Assembly: GCA_966128725.1 (NCBI GenBank)
Contig: CBHYLN010000190.1
Location: 1 to 8,408 of the forward strand
Length of the DNA: 8,408 nucleotides
Direction: 5' to 3'
Origin: JAFDZV01 sp966128725
GTDB lineage: Bacteria > Bacteroidota > Ignavibacteria > OLB7
The position numbers and the translations under genes are program-made. This document shows positions 1-6,900 of the stretch, one piece after another; within the stretch, counting starts at the first letter, position 1; the number at the start of each line of letters is the position of its first letter. The notes beneath the pieces are model-generated. The model was not told the DNA's origin. It worked only from the letters and a program-made list of their open reading frames with translations, and searched no databases.

Positions 1-17
1 CTCGTTTTCTTCGCCAT
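1..17 (-). CDS. Start of an unidentified gene, cut by window edge
   Basis: On the minus strand an ATG at 17-15 begins the residues MAKKT before the window ends. It lies 20 bases beyond the TAA stop of the zinc-ribbon gene, and a purine-rich GGAAGG sequence sits about 7 bases upstream, a plausible ribosome binding site. The short same-strand spacing suggests the two genes are co-transcribed. Five codons are too few to suggest a function, and a chance ATG cannot be excluded. Confidence 0.4.
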
Positions 18-37
18 TTCCGCACCTTCCGATACCC

Positions 38-244
38 TTAATTTAGGAACGTACAGTACGCGGCAACAGGGTGGATTACCGGCGTTCCGCACCGCGCGCA
101 TGTAGGCCCGAACGGAGTGCCGCAACGGGGGCAGAATCGGTCGTTGGGATATCCCATCGTGCGGCATGCGGCGCATCGAACGAATGGGTCGTCGGCTGTG
201 TGCTCGGGCGATATGGCTGGTGTTGATCGAGAAGGGGAAGTCAT
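38..244 (-). CDS. Small double zinc-ribbon protein, lacking the last expected cysteine
   Basis: A 68-residue protein whose second half is a tandem zinc ribbon. Three CxxC knuckles are visible (Cys24/27, Cys38/41, Cys49/52) plus a lone Cys64. The phrases RFCPRCGTPF and CARCGTPV are typical of DZR/zinc-ribbon families, where such modules bind structural zinc and usually mediate protein or nucleic-acid contacts. The first 20 residues are polar, rich in Ser, Thr and Pro, and probably disordered. No signal peptide or membrane segment is seen, so it is likely cytoplasmic. The protein ends CTFLN, so the fourth knuckle has one Cys and stops where a second CxxC cysteine is expected; the second ribbon may be incomplete. 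The start is the ATG at 244-242, with GAGG about 8-9 bases upstream. The gene is divergent from the ATPase gene and probably heads an operon with the gene at 17. The domain call is secure; the cellular role is unknown. Confidence 0.72.
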   Translation of the reverse strand: MTSPSRSTPAISPEHTADDPFVRCAACRTMGYPNDRFCPRCGTPFGPTCARCGTPVIHPVAAYCTFLN

Positions 245-287
245 GGCCGTGCCCTCTGCTGCATGTGTTCGTGAATTGATGCCGGTC

Positions 288-303
288 GGTCGCGTTCGCG
301 ACC
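288..303. repeat. Perfect 6-bp-stem hairpin in the divergent intergenic region
   Basis: GGTCGC (288-293) pairs with GCGACC (298-303) around the tetraloop GTTC. It lies 44 bases upstream of the zinc-ribbon start codon and just beside the 29-bp repeat. It could be an operator dyad or a structure in the 5' leader of the minus-strand transcript. No run of T follows on either strand, so a terminator is unlikely. Confidence 0.4.
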
Positions 304-311
304 ATCATGCA

Positions 312-340
312 TACAAGGTATCCGGCGGGGGTAACGGTTT
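312..340 (-). repeat. 29-bp perfect repeat, copy 1
   Basis: These 29 bases, beginning TACAAGGTATCCGG and ending GTAACGGTTT on the plus strand, recur without mismatch at 7963-7991. Read on the minus strand, both copies precede a minus-strand gene: this one ends 67 bases before the zinc-ribbon start codon. It is also about 100 bases upstream of the plus-strand ATPase gene. Read on the minus strand it contains TACCTTG, loosely like the Bacteroidota -7 promoter element TAnnTTTG. It may be a promoter/operator shared by several genes, a structured leader element or a dispersed repeat. The repeat is certain; its role is not. Confidence 0.9.
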
Positions 341-384
341 GCCGGCGCGTCGGTGACGGTTTCCGGTGGGCGGTTTTTCTTTGC

Positions 385-392
385 TACCTTGG
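385..392 (+). promoter_or_regulatory. Candidate -7 promoter element for the ATPase gene
   Basis: TACCTTGG at 385-392 matches seven of eight positions of the Bacteroidota primary-sigma -7 consensus TAnnTTTG and lies about 50 bases upstream of the ATG at 443, following a T-rich stretch (374-382). No clear -33 element is visible at the expected distance. The same TACCTTG heptamer occurs in both 29-bp repeats on the minus strand. This is a weak prediction, because the organism's promoter consensus is unknown. Confidence 0.22.
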
Positions 393-430
393 CCGCCATT
401 GATCCCCTCCCTTCCCTTGCCCACAATCAT

Positions 431-435
431 CGGAG
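431..435 (+). promoter_or_regulatory. Ribosome binding site that fixes the ATPase start
   Basis: CGGAG at 431-435 contains GGAG with 7 bases to the ATG at 443. This supports initiation at 443 rather than at the more upstream in-frame ATG at 353, which has no comparable Shine-Dalgarno sequence and would add 30 residues not resembling the family. An ATG at 449 would be spaced 13 bases away, which is less favourable. Confidence 0.6.
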
Positions 436-442
436 CCGTGTT

Positions 443-3400
443 ATGCACATGCCCGCGGGCCGTGCCCTGGCCGACTTCCTGAACCACGGGATACTGCCAT
501 TTATCGGCCGCGATCGCGAGATCGCGCGCATCATGGAGTTCTGGCACGGCACGTATCACGCCACGGCATTGCGCGCCATGCTCCTGAGCGGCGAAGCCGG
601 GATCGGGAAAAGCAGGTTGCTGGAACAGGCCGCGCAGCGTGTTGTGGCGGCCGGCGGAAGCGTTGTTCACGTGAAGCTGTATCCGGAGTCGGCGGCATCG
701 TTCCCATCGCTTGTTGCCCGTGGGCTGCGTCATCCGCACGCCGCGCGCTGGCTTCTGCATCAGGAGATTGAGCCGCGCGTCAGCGCTACCGGCGCGGCGC
801 TGCAACGCCTGGCGCGGTTCCGCCCAACGCTTCTGGTGGTGGAGGATCTGCATCTGCTGGGCAGTGAATCCGTTGCCGATTTCTCGCGGCTGATACGGTT
901 GCTGGCCGAGGAATCGCTCTCGCTGCTGGCCATGACACGGCCGATCCAGCAGGAGACGCGAAGCCTGCTGGAGCCGTACCTGACCGAGGATATTGTGTTG
1001 GAAGGGCTTGGCCGCGAGGAGTGCGCGGATGTGTGGAGTCAGGTGTACGGCGCCGAGACGGGCGATGAGCTTGCAACGGCACTACACGAGGCAACCGTCG
1101 GCAATCCGCTGGCGCTGCGCTCGGCATTGCGAGGCGCGCTGCAAACGGCCGAATCCCAGCGTGCGGGCGTTGGCGGCCCGCGGCGTCCGGCCGAGCAATC
1201 CGCCCACATCGTGCGGAGGTTGAGGCAATCGGTTGGATTGCTGGCGGGCGGCCTTATCGCGCATCTCAGCCGCGCCGAACTGGATGCCGCACAGCGCCTT
1301 GCCACGCTGGGGGAAGTGTTCGCGCGCGAGGCGGCCGGCTACATTATCGACGATGCCGAATCCAGCATCGAAGCGCTGTTGTTCAAGGGCGTGGTGGCAA
1401 CGGCCGTTGCGCCGCCCGAGCCGTTGGCCGGCGTTTCGCCAGCCGATTCCCCAGCCGCTGCGCCCGAACCGTTGGCCGGCGCGTCGTCGGTTCTGGGGTT
1501 CACGCATACGCTGCTGCACAGGCATCTGATGGAGAGCGCGTCCGTTGATGCCGAGCGCCTTATATCCGCCGTTGCCCGCGCCCCGCTGCATTCCACGGTG
1601 CCGTTTCGGATCCTCGCCAGCCAGCCGTGGGCGGCCGCCGGGCTCGATATCGAAACCATCGAGCGCGCGTACGACCGCGCGTTCAAGGTGCATGTGGCGG
1701 GCAATCATGGCGCGCCCGGGCCGGCGGCGGAGTACACGTGGCGCACGGCCGCACGGCTGGTGGCTTCACGGCTTGGCGCCTGGCAGCCGGAGCAGTGGCA
1801 TCGCATGGTGGTGAGGTTGCTGAATCACCGGCTGAATCTTGTGCGGTATCAACCCGCCGCCGAACGCGAGACATGGCTTGCGCGGCTTATGGACTTTGCC
1901 GGCCAGGCCGATACCGACGAGCTGATCAAGGGGCGATTGGTGGGATTGTTCCATCGCGAGTTGCTGCAAAGCCCGCACGACGCCAGCATCACCGCGGTGC
2001 TGTGGGAGCAGGCCGAAGCGCTTGTTGCAACGCGCCCGCATCTGCGGGCAACGTTTGTGTATACGGACTATGTGGTTGCCGCATGTGTTGGGGCCAGCGG
2101 CAACAACGATACGGTGATGATGCGGCGGATCGAAGCCAGCGCCGAAGCGCTGATAACATCGGGGGCGCTTCCGGAGGATGTGCTCCGTGTGTTCCAGCGC
2201 AAGGTGCGCCCGCCGCTGTTGACGTTGTACGATAGCCCCGACGAGCTGCAAACCCGGCTGGCACGGATCGACGAGCTGGAACGCACCGTGGAGAAAGGCC
2301 AGCTCGGTGTCTGGAAATCCTGTCTCGACGTGCTGGCCGCCACCGCTTCGGTTGATCGATTCCTGGCCGCGAGCCATGCCGTTGAGCCCTTCATACGCGA
2401 GCAGGGGCCAGAAGTATTGCTGGCCGATCTCGCCGCCAAGGGTTGCCTGGTTGTTGCGGGCCGTGGTCAGCCGATCGACGTGTCGGTGGAGGCGTTCAAC
2501 CGGGTAATGGCCAACGAGCCGGCCTGGCGGCGCCAGCGCATCGAGCCGATCATCGCCGCGCCGTTTGTTGACGCCGCGCTTCTGCTGGGGGATGCGGAGC
2601 AGGCGCGTGCGCTTGTTGAGCGGTTCGCGATCACGGCCAACGATCTGGAGCCGGCAACCTGGCTGCTGCTGCTGGCGCGGGATGCCGATGCCGCGCCAGG
2701 TGCGCCGGGCGCGGTTGCATCGCAGGGCGAACCCCACGAAGAGCTTGGCTCGCTGACGCCGCTGTACACGTTGATGACCTCGGCGTGTGATGCCGCCCAT
2801 TACGGGGCCGTTGCGGAAATCCTTGCCACGCCGGTGCTTCGCTTTACGGATCTGCTGGGCCTTACCGCTGCGGTGTGGGCGGTGCATATAGGCCACAGGC
2901 GGGGCGTTGCCGATCCCCTGCCCCCGGTGCTGGCTGCCGCTGCCGCCGATGCGCTTGCGCGGGCGCTCGCGTGGCTGGCCGACCCCGACCGTGCGCTGTT
3001 CGCCTACATGCCGGTGTTGCTGGAGCGTGCGGCCACGTTTCTGCCCGCGGCGGATATTGCCGTGTGGCGTGCGCGCGCCAACGAGCTTGCCAGCAGCGCG
3101 GCCCGCCAACGCCAGGAGCGTGGCGCCGGCGAGGACGCGCGCCTGCGCCTGCGAATGCTGGGGACCATCGAGGCGCACATGCCCGATGGTGGGCAGCGGC
3201 GGTTTCAGGGCGCGCGCGCGCGCATGTTGCTGGCAACCATGGTGATCAACCGGATGCTTCCGGAGCCGCTTGGCTCCGCCGAGTTCTGCCGGATTGCCGC
3301 CGGCGGCGATGGCGTGGAAATCGAGAATGCGCGCGACGTGGTGAAAACCACCGTGCATCGCCTGCGCGAGCTGATTGGGCGCGACGCGATCCTTACCACG

Positions 3401-3817
3401 GGAGCAACGCCAAGCCTGAATCCGGATAGGGTGGAGGTGGATCTGTTGCGTGCGCACGAGCTGCTGGGACGTGTTGCCAGCACGATGCGGCAGGGGCTGC
3501 TGATGCAGGCCAAGGGGGCGCTTACCGAGGCATTGGCGATTACCGGCGGCGATGTTCCCTTCCCCTCGCTGTACGACGATATCGTTGAGGCAACACGCGA
3601 GAGTTTCGAGACCACGCTGCGGCGCGGCGCGATTGATGTATCGGCGGCGCTTCTGCGCCAGGGCGCCGCCGCCGATGCGGCCGAGCTGCTGCACGGCGCC
3701 CTGCACGCCATCCCCGGCGACGAGGAGCTGGCCGAGCTTCTGCACGGCGCATTGCTGCAGGCGGGCCGGCGAACCGAGGCGGAGCGTATCGTTGCGATGC
3801 TGGCCGATGAATCCTGA
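443..3817 (+). CDS. AAA_16-type ATPase with C-terminal SARP/BTAD-like winged-helix regulator domain
   Basis: A 1124-residue cytoplasmic STAND-like regulator. The N-terminus has the FIGRDREI signature (residues 20-27) that precedes AAA_16/NACHT-like ATPases, a Walker A motif GEAGIGKS (50-57) and a Walker B motif LVVED (131-135). A long Ala/Leu/Arg-rich helical middle follows (about 230-890), probably TPR-like, as expected of a ligand-sensing or oligomerising scaffold. Residues 901-1000 begin LRLRMLGTIEA and include a likely recognition helix near 965-979 (DVVKTTVHRLRELIG); this resembles the OmpR/SARP winged helix. The last 120 residues are helical and BTAD-like. Known members such as AfsR place the winged helix and BTAD first and the ATPase after, while LAL/MalT regulators are ATPase-first with a LuxR helix-turn-helix last. 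This protein combines ATPase-first order with a SARP-like end. It likely controls transcription in response to an unknown signal and ATP state. It is monocistronic, followed by a hairpin at 3846 and convergent with the T9SS gene. No transmembrane segment is seen. ATPase and winged-helix calls are good; the target genes are unknown. Confidence 0.88.
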   Translation: MHMPAGRALADFLNHGILPFIGRDREIARIMEFWHGTYHATALRAMLLSGEAGIGKSRLLEQAAQRVVAAGGSVVHVKLYPESAASFPSLVARGLRHPHAARWLLHQEIEPRVSATGAALQRLARFRPTLLVVEDLHLLGSESVADFSRLIRLLAEESLSLLAMTRPIQQETRSLLEPYLTEDIVLEGLGREECADVWSQVYGAETGDELATALHEATVGNPLALRSALRGALQTAESQRAGVGGPRRPAEQSAHIVRRLRQSVGLLAGGLIAHLSRAELDAAQRLATLGEVFAREAAGYIIDDAESSIEALLFKGVVATAVAPPEPLAGVSPADSPAAAPEPLAGASSVLGFTHTLLHRHLMESASVDAERLISAVARAPLHSTVPFRILASQPWAAAGLDIETIERAYDRAFKVHVAGNHGAPGPAAEYTWRTAARLVASRLGAWQPEQWHRMVVRLLNHRLNLVRYQPAAERETWLARLMDFAGQADTDELIKGRLVGLFHRELLQSPHDASITAVLWEQAEALVATRPHLRATFVYTDYVVAACVGASGNNDTVMMRRIEASAEALITSGALPEDVLRVFQRKVRPPLLTLYDSPDELQTRLARIDELERTVEKGQLGVWKSCLDVLAATASVDRFLAASHAVEPFIREQGPEVLLADLAAKGCLVVAGRGQPIDVSVEAFNRVMANEPAWRRQRIEPIIAAPFVDAALLLGDAEQARALVERFAITANDLEPATWLLLLARDADAAPGAPGAVASQGEPHEELGSLTPLYTLMTSACDAAHYGAVAEILATPVLRFTDLLGLTAAVWAVHIGHRRGVADPLPPVLAAAAADALARALAWLADPDRALFAYMPVLLERAATFLPAADIAVWRARANELASSAARQRQERGAGEDARLRLRMLGTIEAHMPDGGQRRFQGARARMLLATMVINRMLPEPLGSAEFCRIAAGGDGVEIENARDVVKTTVHRLRELIGRDAILTTGATPSLNPDRVEVDLLRAHELLGRVASTMRQGLLMQAKGALTEALAITGGDVPFPSLYDDIVEATRESFETTLRRGAIDVSAALLRQGAAADAAELLHGALHAIPGDEELAELLHGALLQAGRRTEAERIVAMLADES
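1414..1481 (+). repeat. Short direct repeat encoding a PEPLAG linker
   Basis: The 20-base units 1414-1433 and 1462-1481 differ at one base and lie 48 bp (16 codons) apart. They encode PEPLAGV and PEPLAGA within a Pro/Ala-rich stretch, at about residues 325-347 of the ATPase. It looks like a flexible linker that grew by an in-frame 48-bp duplication between the ATPase and the helical middle. Confidence 0.7.
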
Positions 3818-3845
3818 GGGGGTTGCCGCGCTTGCCAAACGGCAG

Positions 3846-3878
3846 CGGCGGGCGCCCAGGAGTCTGTAGCGCCCGCCG
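3846..3878 (+). terminator. Hairpin after the ATPase gene, likely terminator
   Basis: CGGCGGGCGC (3846-3855) pairs perfectly with GCGCCCGCCG (3869-3878) across a 13-base loop, 28 bases after the ATPase stop codon. The 10-bp all-G/C stem is strong. There is no following run of T, so it is not a classic intrinsic terminator, but position and strength suit a 3'-end-forming or stabilising hairpin. Confidence 0.55.
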
Positions 3879-3884
3879 TGCCAG

Positions 3885-3910
3885 GCGGCCAACCGCCGAT
3901 GGTTGGCCGC
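3885..3910 (-). terminator. Hairpin after the T9SS-protein gene, likely terminator
   Basis: GCGGCCAACC (3885-3894) pairs perfectly with GGTTGGCCGC (3901-3910) around the 6-base loop GCCGAT. It lies 12 bases beyond the minus-strand stop codon at 3925-3923. There is no T run on the minus strand beyond the stem. With the neighbouring hairpin it forms a back-to-back pair separating two convergent genes. Confidence 0.55.
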
Positions 3911-3922
3911 ATCAACGTGGGT

Positions 3923-6900
3923 TTATCGTTGCACCACGAACCCCAGCGTTGTAACCGTGGCGCCAAACGCAATCCGTGCCAGGTACGCCCCACTGGGGAA
4001 CCCGCGCATATCAAGCGTGGCCGTGCTGCTCCCCGGCTCGATGGCCGTGCGTCGCACCACCGCGCCCAGAGCGTTGATCACCACGCATTGTCCGGCGGTT
4101 GTGGCCGCCTGCCCCAGCTCCACCACGAACAGATCGCTTCCCGGGTTGGGATGGATTGCCAGCGCAGGATGCGCGCGCTCGGTTGGGAGCGATGCCGAGT
4201 TGAACACAAAGGTGGTACAGGTATCGCACCCGCCGGCGGTGGTGATGCAGAGCTTGTAGGTGCCCGCATCCGTCGGGACAAACGAGCGAGTGTCCGCCAG
4301 CAGCGAGTCTCCGAGCGACCAGCGATACGCCGCCGCCGACACCGCGGTGAATGTATTGCCGCTTACTGTGTACAGTATGGCCGGCACGCTGTCCACCGTC
4401 ACCAGCTTGGTGATGGTGAACACGGAATCGTACGTAGAGCCCAGCCAGTGCCGTTTCCCCTGAAGAGCCTTGAACGTAAGCGTTACCGTGTAGGTGTCGA
4501 CGCGCCTGTATTTATGCTCAACGTGTAGTCCGCTGGCCGTGTCGCCATCACCAAACTTCCATTGGATTGAGGTACTATCGGCCCAGCTTGGCAGAGTACT
4601 GCTATTTGTAGAAAATCTTGTCGTGAAGAGAGCAGTGTCCCCAAAGCATAGGCGGTTGGCTATGAAATCGGCACTATCGCGGTTCCCTGTTACGGTGACA
4701 GTTGTACAGGCCTCGCATCCGCCGGCGGTGGTAATGCAGAGCTTGTAGGTGCCCGTATCCGTTGGGACAAACGAGCGAGTGTCCGCCAGCAGCGAGTCTC
4801 CGAGCGACCAGCGATACGCCGCCGCCGACACGGCTGTGAGCGTATCGCCGTTCCGAGTGTACAGTATGGCCGGCACGCTGTCCACCGTCACCAGCTTCGT
4901 GATCGTGAACACGGAATCGTACTGGTCGCATAGCCACATGCGCCGGCGAGCGATATCGGCAAAGGTGAGCGTTACCGTGTACGCTCCGGGGCGTGTGTAC
5001 ACATGCGAGACGTTGCGCTGCCTGTTCGTGGAGCTACCGTCACCGAAATTCCACCGGATGGTCAGGGAATCGGCCCAGCTTGGCAGGTAGCTGTTGCCTG
5101 CGTCGTCGAGCGTGGTGAACTGCGTGGTGGCGCTGAAACATGGCGCAGAGACGGTGAAATCGGCCCCGACACAGTTCTCAACCACATTGGTCTGCAATAT
5201 TGTGCCTGCCTCATAAAACCGTACCGCCGCCCGGTTGCGGATCCATGTGCCAACCGGCGTGGACTTCTTCACCGGAACCGAAAACGATACGAAGCCGATG
5301 GTGTTGGGTTTCTGATCGATCGGCGGGAGGTTGACATTCACAAAATCGTATTTCAGGGTTTTGCCGGACAATGAACTAACCGGAGTGGTTGGTCCCACGC
5401 ACACATCGTGGATGTCATTTAAGGAGGCAACGTCCAGCCACCCATCCAGATCATCTTGTACAAGGATATGTGGCTCTGGCTTTTTTCCGTCGTTAAAGAA
5501 CTCAATCGTATAGTCCAGCGAAAGCCCGGCCAGCACGTTCGCGATGCTCACAATGCGCTGCTGGAATGCCGTTTTCTTGTTTGGATCGCTGGGGGTCACC
5601 AGCATCTGGCCGACGCCGCTGCTTCTGGAGGACTTATCGGCACTGTCGCGCAGAACAACGGTCGATTTGTACTCTGAATCCAGAGTTCCGAATGCGATGC
5701 TGTCGAATTGCACCAGGATCATGCCGCTTTCAAAGGGCTGAATGCTGGGTATCTTCCATGTGGTGGATGTGGCTGTTGTTGTTAACGGCACGACGGTTCC
5801 ACTCAGCCAGGTTGGATCGTAGAAATATGTTCGGTTGGTAAATTTTACTGGATGATCAAATTGGATCGAGTAATTAGCCGCGGGTGCGTTTCCGTGATTT
5901 TCGTAGGTGATCAGATATCGAATCTTCTGCCCTTTGATCGCGTTTTCGGTAGTCTGTACGCGCATATGAATGTCAACGTCCGGCGCCAGTGCGCCAGTCG
6001 CGCTGAGTGTGAAGTTCACGTTCTGCGCTCCCCCTGTTGCCGTGTACGACTGCGGAGAACAGGTCCAGTACGTCGGATTGTAGAGTAACGTCACCGTTGC
6101 CGTACAGCCGGAGGGGATATATGCGATATATGTACCGTCTGGCCCGGTTACCACATAGTCCGCGGGCAGTGTGGTGCCGCCCAGGGTGGCCACCACCTTT
6201 ACAATCTGGTTGGCCGCTGGCAGGTTGTCTGCGATGACTGTGCCGGATATACTGCTCGATGTGGGGTTCAGCTTCGCGGCGAACACATTGCGGAAATGGT
6301 TGTACCCAAGCCCAGGTGTGCCGACAAATTCCGCCGTGCCGCCGAACTCACCTGCCAGATATACTGCGTCGCTGGCGGGGTCGGCCGCGATGCCGGTGGC
6401 CTGGTCGTAATGATTGTTGGCAGGGCTGGCATAAACATTTCCCGCCCGCTGCGCCCACTTAAAGTCACCGTTGGATGCATACCCCACCACAAACACATCA
6501 TGGTTGCCCATGCTGGTGAGAGTTATTGATGCGAACGGATTCGGAGCCGCCAAGCTTGTACCAAAATCCATGGTTCCTGCAAACGTGCCGGCCACGTACA
6601 CCATGCCGTTGCGTGCGGCCACGCCGTTGGCGGCGGCATCGCCGGTGATGCCGATATTGCCGGATTTGATGCCGTTTCCGATCCATGACTTATTTGGGAG
6701 ATCGTAGCTGGCCAGAAAGAAATCGGTGCCGCTGCCCACCGTTGAGAGTTGTGATGAGCCAATTGTGAATGTCCCGGAAAACGTTCCCACCACGTAGGCG
6801 TTGCTCCCGCTCACCGCTACTCCCGTGCTCGAAATGGTGTTGATGCCGCCATTGGACCCGGTGCCCGGAACTCCAGTGGCGTCGGTGAATGCTCCGTTGG

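Noticed and set aside
305..853. 182-residue minus-strand frame upstream of the zinc-ribbon gene
   Set aside because: It overlaps the ATPase Walker A region antisense, has no recognisable features and merely runs through the 29-bp repeat.
1766..3892. 708-residue open frame on the minus strand opposite the ATPase gene
   Set aside because: It mirrors the high third-position GC of the real plus-strand gene, shows no domain or motif and is Arg/His/Gln-rich in the manner of antisense frames.
3205..4014. 269-residue minus-strand frame spanning the convergent junction
   Set aside because: Ser/Ala/Arg-rich shadow of the ATPase gene and of the end of the T9SS gene; it crosses both hairpins.
4215..4922. 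Possible CRISPR or tandem satellite array
   Set aside because: There are only two long in-frame copies within a coding sequence, matching PKD/Ig-like protein modules.
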